DNA of 64,000 nucleotides from Pomacea canaliculata (lineage: Eukaryota; Mollusca; Gastropoda; Architaenioglossa; Ampullariidae). This document shows, one piece after another, positions 49,101-61,100 of the stretch. How positions within the stretch are numbered: the stretch's first letter is position 1; every line of letters starts with the position of its first letter. The position numbers were made by a program, and so were the translations under genes. The notes under the pieces were generated by a model that saw only the letters and a program-made list of their open reading frames with translations, was not told the origin of the DNA and searched no databases. The DNA lies in NCBI RefSeq assembly GCF_003073045.1, contig NC_037592.1, positions 40,047,760 to 40,111,759 on the forward strand, given 5' to 3'.

Positions 49101-52100
49101 CTTCCAGCATCTTGATGACATGCTTTTGCTGCCACTTGTACTTTTCTCGTAATCGCTCCACCTGCAGCATCCCGTAGTCTCGGATGCGGACCATCTGGTG
49201 ATTAGTTGCCTCCCGGATCTGGTGAATCTGGTGGGAGCTGTAATCTTTCAGATGACCCATGTGGGCATGATAGTTGTCTCGTATGCGTTCAACCTGGTTG
49301 GAGCATCCTCGCCTGACACGCTTCATCTGGGTGCTATAGTGTTCGCGCAAGCGCACAGATTGACAATGGTACTGGTCTCTAATTTTGCCCACCTGGTGGC
49401 TGTAATTGGTACGGATTCGACTGATCTGGGATGTGCGATACTCCTCCAGACTTTCCAGTAGACTGCTGATAGCTTCTCTCCGACGTTTGTTGACAAGACG
49501 ACGTGCAGTCCACATGATGACCACATACACAGTGTTCAAAGTCAGGAATGATGCAGCACACCCCATTCCAACCAGGATGCTCATGATCTTTACTTCAAAC
49601 AGCACCGTATAGTCAAGTCGAACAGTGATTATAGCTGAAGCTCGGTGGTGTGCGTTGTGCACTGTACACTCATAAGGACCCGCATCATTGCGCAAGATGT
49701 AATCCACCAGTAGAGACCCATCACTCTGCAATACCACATGATCTGACATGGAATCCAAGTCAGACCAATATCCAGTGGATGTGTGCCATGCGTGGTCTTG
49801 ATGAAAGGAATGGGAGACATTTGCTGTTTCCTGGGACAGAATCAAGTGAGCTGTGGCCTCTGGGTGGAATGGGTGGTAATGGAAAACAAGTCCTCGTGGC
49901 GTCGTCCATGTGAGCACACCTGTCTTGTCAGTCTTGTAGTCACACCTGAGCACCAGCTGAGAGCCAATCTTTGCCACCATCGTGTCCGTCACATTAACAA
50001 GCGTGATGTTGCTGCACTGCACCATATCCTCGGACAGGAGAGCAATAGGAACTTCTGCTTCATGGAAAGCATTAGTGCATTTTACATTGTGTCGATCCAG
50101 CAATGCAGAGCCGTTGCGGCCAGCAAGCTTCCATAGCCAAGCAAGCCCACAGCCACAGTCAAATGGATTGTGGGATAAGTAGAGGTGAAGCAGCTCAGGG
50201 TTGTTGTGGAATGTAATTTGTGACAAGATGGAGATATTATCATTGCGGAGATCCAGTGTTGATAGCTTAGGCAGCAAGGAAAACAATTCTGGGTGCAGGA
50301 AAGACAAATGCGGGTTGTGGCTGAGGTTGAGAAAGACTAGACCATAAGCTCCATCAAAGGCATCAAAGCTGAGGAATGCCAGGTGGGACATCTGGCTGAT
50401 GTCAAGGAGCTGAAGTTCTTTGTTGTCTTGGAACACTGGTCCATCAAGGTGAGAGATTGGGTTTCCACGCACACTGAGAGATTGAAGGGATGTCACATTC
50501 TTTAGGAACTGGCTAGTTTCTGAAATATTGTTGAAAGACAGATCCAAGGTTCTCAGAGATGGAACATCAGCAAAAACTACACTTTCTCCCAGTTCAAGCA
50601 TGTTATATGAAAGATCAAGTGTTTGCAAATTGTGAAGACCCACAATTACTTCATCTATAAACAACAAATGATTGTAGCTAAGGTTGACATGCTTCACATT
50701 AATAAGGTCTTGAAAAATACCTCCCTGGAGTGCCTGCAACTTGTTGTAGCTTATATCTAGAGTCTGTAGATAGGTGAAATTGAGGAACGTTGCATTAGAT
50801 AAATCTCTGATCTTGTTTCCGCTAACATTCAGCACTGCAACAGACTCAAGCCCAAAGAGCTGCTGATTGTCTAGAGCAGTGAGTTGATTGTGAGACAAAT
50901 CAAGCGTCTTGATAAATGGCAGGCTTGCAAAAGCATGTGGCTCGATGGTACTGATGTCATTGTGACTGAGATCAAGAACTTGCAGCTGGAACAGGCCATC
51001 AAACATCCCTAGCGTTAGGACTGTGATGGAGTTGTTATGAAGTGACAGCCGTTGAAGAGAGTGGAGAGAGGTGAGGGCTTCGTGGAGGTGGTCAATATCG
51101 TTGTTGGCTAGATCAAGGGTCACAAGAGATGATGGAAGTGGAGCAGGAACAGACCGTAAGTTCTTGTTGTCGCAGAAGGCAGTAGGCGGGAGCGTCTCGT
51201 CCACAGTGCAAGAGCACTCTGTGGGGCAAGGCAGTGGAGCCACAGTAGAGAACCTGGTATCATCGCCTGCCGGAAGTGACAGTACTGGTGCTGATACCAG
51301 TAGATTGACAGCTACGATAGGAAACAATGAAAGGTGGAGGACAAAGCTGGCCTGGCTGATCTTCAACCACGGCTGTCCCTGACCCATGGCCCGTCGTGTC
51401 AGCTCCACTGCCTGCTGTGACTTCTTAGTTCTGCTGGACAGGGGCTGTGCTGGGGTTTACAATAGCTGCCAAGTCATCGACCAGTTGTCAGCACCCAGGG
51501 TTTTCTGCAATCAACACAATTGTGCATGGTTTAAACTGCAAGAATGATAACGTTCCGTTTCTTTGTTGTTGTTTTTTTTTTTTTTTTGGTAATAGTGAGA
51601 GTTAATGCATCTTTAATAATATAAGAGCAGCATCACAGGTCATAAACATCGGGCTTAGCACAAATGTCGCCTTCACCTCAGCACGGACACCCTTTACATC
51701 CTGTAAACAGTTACCACGCACGGTGTAAGATGGCCTGGTGGGCAGAAGTCATTCACATCCTGTCTCACTCTCGTGGTCGGTGTGCAGCCTGCCAGTGGTA
51801 GAGTTTACACGAAGAATATAAAACTAGGAAGTAACTGCCCCCCACCCGTGAAACGTTTGTTATGGAGAAGCAGGAGTCAGCAGATTTTGTTCGGTAGACC
51901 TTGAATGAGAATCGCTTAGCTCGAGAGTAGTGCTCATTACCCTTGTTTTTGTGTTGCAGCGCCACTGCGACTCGTACCTGTAGTAACTTACCTGAGCAGT
52001 AGCTGGAGCAAGGGGCGGTGCTGCGACTGGGGTGTAATTGCTGAGGACTAACGAGAAGTAGAGGGTGGGGGAGATGGGAATACGGCTCGCTTGCTTTTCG

Positions 52101-55100
52101 GTAAACAGACCTTTTCGTTGCTTGCATATTCATAAAGGTTAAATAGGACAGGTCGTTGACAGGTCTACTGTACTGTCACTAGAAGGATGCAGAACGAGTG
52201 TTCGCTGTAAATTTGAGAAGGGAAGGAACTAATGGGTGCTTCACCGCGTTTTGTTTTTCCTGTTGCCATTTATTGTTACTTTCAGTAGTCTTCCTTCTCA
52301 AACTACTTCCCCGCCAGCACAGATATGTCCTTATTACACTTGTACTACATCTGTTCAGAGAGCTAAACTACAGTCAATTTAACGATTTGGATGACTTTCA
52401 CATTTCCCTGTGGTTAATTTCGTGCTTACCGTACCAAAACGGAGTGAAGAGACACTGCTGGAAAAGATGCAGCTTACTACTTGAGTGAATTCGGTATTTC
52501 CTTCAGCCTGCCATCCACAGTTCTGTTTATCTGATCTGTTTTTTTCTGTTGGTTGGCCAGATCGAGGCGCGATACAGCCTTATCCTGTACTGTGATGTTT
52601 AGCTTGACACCTAAAACAAGTAGGCTGAGATGTCACGGCAGTGACCTTTTGCAACCCCTTCCCACAACCTCTCACTACAACAACAAATGTGACGTAGAGA
52701 GGACATGATCGCGAAACGTGAACGGCCTAACTGTAGACGGACGATATCTTTAATGCGGCTAATATAACTGTTAACCAGTATCTGTGCACAATCAACTCCC
52801 AGTCATCTCACCGTGTCTCTACACTAGGCGGCGTTACACGACCGAAGTGCATGGGGTAGCTTTGTGACTTCTTCACGTCACACGGCCACGTAACGTAGTC
52901 GCCCTCGCTAAAGGCCCTTCGAGGAAATGTCCAACGTTGGACCAAGTTTGGAAAAGGTGTTAAGATCACAGGAAACCATTGGTTTGGAGATGAACGCTCA
53001 TGACATTAAAAGTTTAATCAGTATGATGAGCCAAGCCCCGTTTTTGCTAATAAACTGCAAATTCAATGAGATTTTGGGTTTTGACGCGCCTTCTGCCCGA
53101 TTAAGCTGTAGTGTCGCGGTCTGTACGACGTCGTTTGTATATGTAGTCGGTGGTGTGTTTTTGTTTTGTTTTTACAGTGGTATGCAGAGAGGAGCTAAGA
53201 CATCGTTAAATGTGTCGAGGCTGGTACAAGTTTCATTGCCACTTGCTAAAGTTCAACCTGCGGCTGATATCGGGAGACAAACCTTGGCGTTACAAGTGGT
53301 GACGGATTGTTCTCTTTCCGTTCGGACACTTGATAGTGATACTTGTGCTGTCGTGAACATGCTACGGACGAAGATTATATATGATACAGTCTCCTGTATC
53401 ATTGTTTCCTTTTCATGTCTTTGATCGGTTTTCCTTTGTTGTTAATGTCTCTCGCGCACACACACACCCCCCTGTCTCACAGACACCACCACTTTATACT
53501 AGTAGTGTGAGAGAATAATTTTCACCATATTTTCATTTCCCGTGGAGAGCTATTGTCAAGGTCTCAAGGGACAGCGCTTTTCGCAGTGTCACCTCGAGTC
53601 GTTAGCTGCTGCAGAGGATGCGGTGTTCGGGGAGGGGTGGAGGGCGGCGGAAGGTAAATATGTACATCAGTCACGTGGTTATCGACTGTGTACTATCGAC
53701 TTGACGATCTAATCACAGCACACACTCAAGTGTCGGCAGCGCGAGGTACTGGATGCCATAATAAGGACATTGCCCCTCCCCCACTACCCACCACCCTCAA
53801 CCTAGTTCCTCTTGAAAAGGGTTTCGGATGTCGGAAGCCGTGTGTTTCTGCACGCCTATGGAGGTGTATGATGGTACAAATGGCGAGATGTCGAGAGCTC
53901 ACTTTAGCTGCACAAAACTGCACTTGCTGTGTCAGCGAGAACAGCCCGAGAGGTGACCTGCAACTCGGGCTAGCAAGTACACGAACGCGTGAGATGAGAT
54001 GGGGGACTGCAACATTTATCAGCGGCTTGGCGAGGATGCAGTGTGTGGAAAAAGGCGCGTGACGTGCGTGGGTAAGCTCAGATGATGGAGAAGAACATTG
54101 AGCTCAGCCAGGCCATTTGAGCGGAAAGTATTTAGCGCAGGCAAGGCACCGAGGCATTACAGCGCGCCGAGCACAGGCAGACGCTGCAAATTTAATGTAA
54201 CCTTGGCAACCGAATGAGGCTTTCGGATGACAGTATAGATCGGGCGAGAGACATTTGAGAGATCGGATAGTTAAGGGAAGACAGAGTTTGACGGGAAAAA
54301 CAACCAAAATGTCGGGAGTGCCTGCTGTGCGGGCTAGTCAAGAGAATAATAATGTGTACAGGCTGACAGATGTTATCCTGTTGTGTACACATGAAAACAC
54401 GGTATGGGCATTCAAGAGGGGATAGCACACATCATGAGCAATCAAACATTACCAGCGAGAGAGAAAGGAGGAATGCGGATGCGGGATAGCACGAAAAATC
54501 AGTCGTAAAAATGGCGATGCAGTATGATATGTAGGGCCTAATATTCAACATTCTGTCAGGGAGGGAGGGGAGGTTGGATGAAATTAAAAAGACTCGCAGA
54601 CTTCTTCGCGCAGTAACCTTACTCGTTTTTCTAGCACCATGCCGCACCATTACACATATTTCTCTACATGTAATGAAGCACAACATAACACCCACACACC
54701 TCGCTTTCCAGACCGCTTACCCCCGGAGACGAGCGTCCGGCCAAAGAGAGGGATCGAACTCCCTAGCTGCTGGAACCTCCTGTGGCTGTAGTTATGAAGT
54801 AGAGGTAAGGTTACCCTAGGGTTAGCTACTGACCGGAATGCTATACAGACGTAGACCTAGCCTTATTGGTTGATAATGGAGAGAGGCCCTCGGTCCAGAG
54901 GACTTGTCGAAAGGCCGTAGGTATTGAGCGGAGCTAAATGCAGACGCGTAAGTACAGATGAACCCTGATTAATAACTGTGGTCCGAGGTCTTCACCTTAG
55001 CGAGCGGTCCGAGGCGTCCACACTTCGCGGACGGAGGGTCACGACACCCTGGGAGACTGTCAGCAGAAGGCACCTTGCCGGAGATTGGTAGCCACACAGT

Positions 55101-58100
55101 CATTGACCGTAGGGTTGATGAGGCCCGGTGACTTGAGACTGAGACCACCTCTACCAGCAGCACGCGCCTGGCGCTGGTCGTAACCGGACTCGCATCTGGA
55201 CTGTCGCCATTAAAAAAGAAAAACCGCTTCAACGGATAGCGGTGCTGAGAGATGAGTTCACATATAGGTTGCTGTAAGCTCGTGCGGGTGACGACAGGCA
55301 CACGCATGAGATAAAGCGATGGGAGGTGTGTGAGAGACAGGCAGGGTGGCTGTCAGGCCTGACCCCGAGCTCACGTGATTTCTTGAGGGGTTTGGGGGAG
55401 GAGCAGCGTGCACACCCCATTCCCCGTGTAACACTGTGTGATGAAAGAGACAGTGATTAGTGGGGTACATAGCTACACACTCGTGTGGCTGTCGTGTGCT
55501 TCCCTTACAGGAAAGGGATAATTGTACAGTGGGCTCGAGAGCGAGGTTTGGAGGAGGAAGAAAAGATTAGTCATGACTCCCAGAAATTGATAATATGCTT
55601 TGAGCTTCGTGACTAGTTTCTGGGGAATATGGTTTTGCTTTTATTCTTAACACGCGTCTAAGAGGCGAGTTGTGGCCGCAAGATGCTCTCTCTCTCTTGC
55701 ACACATACACCCGCACGAGTGGCTGGGTGGGGAGACTACGTCATTGGTCATGCTAATGGCGGAGCGTGCGCTGCACCGTGACGTCATGCACGAGGCGGCA
55801 GGTGCCGATCGATTTCTGCAAGACAGCGCGTTTCCAGAGCTGAGCAGTGTGGGTAGTTTCTCCATTCTACCCTGTCACACATGCCAACAGCAATGGTGGT
55901 AGGGGGGAGCAAGATGGGGGCAGCGGTCTGTGTGGGGGCGTAGTGGTGGTCAGAGCCGGCAGAAGGGTCAGCTGGCCAACCGACACATAATGCCTTGCAG
56001 ATACGGATCACATTCCTTTAATGAACAGATCACTGCATCTGGCAGACTTTTACCCGATAGGTCAGTAGCAAGCGAAGACTACCTTCAGCTTGTACTCTCC
56101 TGGTCTGAAAGAATTATTTCCATGAACAAGTTATGTTTGCTCTTGTATTATCATTCTGCTCTTGTACACGTTTGGATGATTTAAATATTGTCTTCAATTC
56201 TTATGAATTTTTGTATCTGGTGCCACACTGTGTCATATTTGCTGTTTTGAAGTTGATGAAGTTGTGGTAATGACTCCAATGGTATTGAAGATTTTTTTTT
56301 TTTATTAGGATTGCCTGTTTTGCTAGCAGCTTCTCTGCAGTGGTGTTGAGGCTATTGTGAATTATCTTAAGCATGACTTTTCTTGGGTGGAGAATTAGGT
56401 TTATAGTTCTTCAGTTTTGCCAGTTTGGTTGTTTCCTTTTTTGGGCCACTAATTGTTTTACCAGATTTTTCGGCGGAAAACAGTAAGGACCTTCACTGTT
56501 TCTTCTCTACCTTCTTTGTGCAGCTCAGCTGCAGTGCTGTCAGCCCCAGGTGACTTCCTTCCCTTCAGATAGCTTACAGCTGTCTCTGCCTCTTCCTGTA
56601 AGGCTTGTAGGTCTGCAAGTTTGCTGGTTGTTGTCTGGTGGCATTTGAGAATGTTGGGGTCTGTCTTTGAATGGTAGTAGTATAAATCATTGCAATGTTC
56701 AGTTGATTGTGCTAGTCCAGCGGTGCTTTCTGTGAGGTGACCATTGCCATCGTTGATAATAGACATTTTGTGCTGACCTGTTTTGGTGTTCTAGTAGTTG
56801 ATAATGCTTTTTTGTTGTTGTCCTGTGTTGGTTACTTGTCTGTTACAGCATTGCTTCTCAGTTTCATGAACTGCCTTCATCTTTTTACTTGTTGCTTTTC
56901 ACATTTTTTGTATTGGTAGCTGTTTCAGGGCTGCTTTTCCTCTCATCGTTCAGGGCCACTTTTTTGGTCATAAAGATCTAGAATTGTCATTCATGACCCA
57001 GGGTTGTTTCTTCTTTTGCCTCTCTACACCTTGTATATGTATATATTTCCAGCAAGGGTGTTAACATCACAGTCAACTATGTTGAGGGTGGCAAATTTGC
57101 CTCCAACTTGGGCTTTCAAAGGTTTCCACCACATTTGGATCTCACAGCTTCTCAAAAGTGAAAGAGAATCTGAGGGTTGGTTGAGTGGTGTTTCACATTC
57201 AGCTTCAGGCTTGTTAAGACAAAGTTATAGTTCCTACCTATGTCCGTACTTGGGTGTGACGTTATTTTAGCACTGTCCCCTCACTGGATCTTGCTGAAGG
57301 GGCATGCAGTCATTGGAAATCTGGGTTTAACTGGTCCAGCATGCTATTCTTTCTCCATTGTCTATCAGGCAATGGGTTGACATGTTTGTGAACACAATAC
57401 TGGGCCTTGACTGGTACTTGTAATTGTGGAAAGCATTCACCCAGAGATGGTGTGTTATCATCTCATTTGGATGTAGGGATTGCTCCTTTGGTCTTCATCT
57501 ATCTTAAGATTTCCCAAAAGGCAGTCGGACCATTTACTCTGGGTTAGGAAGAGGTTATAGAAAAACATTAGCTCACTCAGGGAGGCCTTGCTTCCATTGC
57601 CCCATGTGGAGAACACAGAGAATTTGTGTGTTTAGCTTCCTTTAACTGCACACCATACGAGCAACCATTTCCCACCCACTATGGTGGACAGGAATGAGAA
57701 ACATCAGTGTCCAGCAAGTTGAGTTCATCAAACTAGAATGGTACTGGTTGACAGGCTTTGCCGCCTCTTTCTCCAAGCCTGTTTCCCTGTGTGTTGTTAT
57801 GTGACTCAGTGATGACACTATTCACATGTTAAGGATAATATCATCAAAGTTATTTTCAGAAAGTGTAGTATCTTTGTCTACAATCTGTACACATGTAAAC
57901 TTGCACTTGTGTTCATGCGCACACACACACTCTGTCACTCAGTCTTCTCTTAACTTGTTGATATCTGTGTATTGTGTCGAGTCCAGATACTGTTGACAAA
58001 ATTTGCCTTCTTTCTTAAAATCTGTTTCATCATGAGTTTGTTCAGTGTCTGACTGAGGTGATTATACGCACATATTAAGGTCAATATTACGTTTAATTTT

Positions 58101-61100
58101 CACTAAGTTCAGTGTTTCTGTTCCAAAATTCGCACATGACCTACATGTAAATGTATGCATGCACACACGCTTCCTATATACACACACCTTAAATACAAAC
58201 ACCTTAACATCTTGTTCAAAATATGTACTATCTGCACAACATGTTTAATCTAAAATCTAGTTATTTTGCATTTCATGAAGTGCATTCAGCATGTTCCTTT
58301 TGTTTAGTATAAAGAATGTCCTTTAGCTGCTGCACCAGTTCCTGATTACTGTAAATGCACGCATTCATTGCTTTGTATTCATTGTCAGGGACAAGTGGCA
58401 GGTGTTGTCACAGATATTCATTGATGTTACCGTGGCCTGAGACCACCTCCCCACAGTGCATTTTGTGGCAGTGTAAGGTGGTAGCAGTTAGTAATGGGTT
58501 GATAGTGTGATGATGGCACAGTTTCAAAAACTTTGTGTTCTATAATAAGTTTCATTTTTGTGTACAGATTACCTGTCACCAGGTTTGTTTTTTTAAAACA
58601 GAGAATCAGAGCTACTTGAGGGAGTGCTAAGGTCTGAGGTGAAGGAGACTAGTTTTGTTGTTGCTTACCTGTCCTCTGTACCGTGGTGTCCATCGTGTGA
58701 AGCTTCGGGGGTGGGGATAGGGGGGTCCTTTGTTGGCACCGACGTTGCGCGGCAAGGCATGACATCAATTCCTGACCCCGTTATGGAGAGAGACTGCTGC
58801 TCACCCCCCCAGGAAGGTCCCGGAGGAGACGCGATACCACCAGGGAAGAGGAGAGAGAAGACCTTCGAGCGGAACACTGGGTGGAATTGCTGATGCCTCC
58901 ACTTGGAAGGGTCCGTCTACAGTTATTCCTTCAGCCTCCTTGCGAGGTGTGTTGAAGGTGGGGTGGGTGTGGGTGCTAGTTTCCCAGATTGCTGTTGGCA
59001 CATCAGTGCCAGAATATGTTGCCCTTGTTTTGAGCCTGCTGCTAGCAGCGAGGTGTGGGGGAGGGATGCCTCGCTCGCTCGCACCTCTTCTCCACTCGCG
59101 CCTGCCGCGCCAACTGTCTGCACTGTTGCCTGCAAGCTCCACGGTCGTGGTAGCAAAATGTCTTGTGTACTGCCTCACCCACCTCTGCCGGCGGCTTGGC
59201 ATCACCCGCTGCTGACATCGATCCGTTTGTCAGCGTGCGGGTCGCGTGTCGTCAGCGGGCTGTTCCATTGCAGCAGCAGGAGGTCAGGGTGTGGGTCGCA
59301 CGGCGCCAGGCCAGCAGTGTTTTTTGACTCATTGTTGCGTCCGGCGCATGCGTGCAGTGTTGATGGCCCTAACCCCCGAAGCAGACGGCTGACTGTGGGT
59401 GAACCGTGTTTTCTTCCCGCCGGGGAGAGTTTGTGCAATCTGGCGTGCAGGTGCGTGAGGTTTGGAGGCAGAGGGGGGGGAGACAAGCACGCGCTCACGT
59501 TTGTCTTCCGGTACAGAGGAGTCGCGGTCCTCGGTCTGTGAACCTGTGGATCGTCTGCAGTCGCCATCAGCAGACTTGCCGGTCCGTTGTGTTGCTGTGT
59601 GAGAGAGACACACATTTGCTTGGAAAGTGCTGACTTGTAATCCCAACAACAACTGACCCATTCTCATTATGGGAACTGCTGCCCAGTGAATAAAATGCAC
59701 TTCCTAAGATAATCTTTTCTGTCTCAGACACATGCGGCGCCTTGAAACTTAAGAGAATCTCTCTCACACACACACACATAGAATAAGGAGATTAAAAGGT
59801 AGAAACGGAGGCGTTGGGATTGTTGTCTTCATGGGAAAAAAGACTATACCTGAGTTTTCTGTATAATTTACTTGGCATCAAGGGCATGAGTAGTATGTTC
59901 TCTAACATTCTATGGTTCTCTCTGCATTGAATGTTTGTTGCAGTCCGATCTTTAGGCCTTTATTTCTTAATTATTTTGCGTTGTTTACATTATTTCAGCA
60001 TGTGGGTTGAGCCCTTCTCATTTCTGCCCCTTACATCCCCCAAGTTGTGGAGCAGTGGCAGGTAGGAAGATACTAGAGCGTGCGACGACTAGATGAGAGA
60101 TTTGTATGTGTGGACGCGCGCTTGTCTGGACACACACAAACACAAGGTCTGGCACCATCCGCCCAATCGTTATTGTCTGACATCATCGGGAGGCGGCTTG
60201 TGGTTTGTCCCGCACTCTCAGCCCCCTGCCGGCCTCGCTCATTAGCTGACGTCAGCGCAGGACGAGCGGCGCTGGCATCAGTCGAACGCACGTGCAGCGT
60301 CGTGACGAGTACAAAGGCAGCGACGACCACACCCCGCAGGCTGCAGCCCACGCGCACGTGACGTCAGGTTATGAGCTGCTGCTGAGGTCGCCAACGTCTT
60401 CTCCTCCTGCAGGAAGTGACAGTCGTGCTTAACAGCTTCCTCGCCAGCTGAGCAGCTGGACAAACCAGCCGTTCACTCTTCACACCTCACACCTCACTTA
60501 CCCCTCCGACACCAACATGTTGTCCGCGGCTTTCCACTACTTCCACAGTTTCTGGAGTAAATAGATTGTCTTGGATATCACGCGCCCCAACGCTGATGCC
60601 TCTGTGCAAGTTTGATTTTTTTTTTTTTTTAATAGGAGTGTGGGAGACAAAACCAGGCATTCGCTTGGCAAAACAAGATCTCTACAAATGTCTTTGTTTA
60701 TCAGATGAATAATGCCCAGATATTTGCTGAGACCCTCTCACCACCTTTATTTTGCACACACAAGCACACAGGCTTGTTCATGTGCTCACACACACACACA
60801 CACAGTGGCATTTACCTGAGTGTACATTCTCATTTTCTCTTTTCTTGTACTGCATATTAAATGTACTCATGGAAAAGTTCTTGTCTACAAACACTTAGCT
60901 TTACTTAGCATATGTTGACTTTCAAGGAGCCTACAACTCTGTAGATTTGAAACTTGTGGAGTGCACTTTCGAGAAAGGGTTATTGGGTGGGGGGGGGTAA
61001 TAAAGCAAGAATGCTAAAACATGTTGAAAGCAATGTATTTCTTTATGTCCTCAAGCTTTAAGGCAACCTTACCACTTGGTTGGGGAGGAAGGAAATCAGC

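Larger units (their letters stand above)
52800..60500. other. CpG-rich intronic blocks with possible regulatory role
   Basis: Two blocks, about 52.8-56.0 and 58.6-60.5 kb, are visibly richer in CG dinucleotides than the AT-rich intron around them; the LINE fragment and AT-rich DNA lie between. ORFs at 52927-53424 and 58903-59541 have no recognisable domain. The blocks sit upstream of the minus-strand receptor gene and may contain its enhancers or alternative first exons. Confidence 0.4.

Noticed and set aside
51388..51408. Seven extra N-terminal codons on the LRR-Ig receptor beginning at GTG
   Set aside because: GTG is not a usual start in animal nuclear genes; the first in-frame ATG after the upstream TAA is at 51387.
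52927..53424. 165-codon plus-strand ORF in a CpG-rich block
   Set aside because: No recognisable domain, no convincing splice or composition signal, and it lies in a region with many overlapping chance ORFs. Kept only as a possibility for a small unknown gene.
58903..59541. 212-codon plus-strand ORF
   Set aside because: The block is GC-rich so stops are rare on both strands; several long ORFs overlap it and the translation is Ser/Cys/Arg-rich without motifs.
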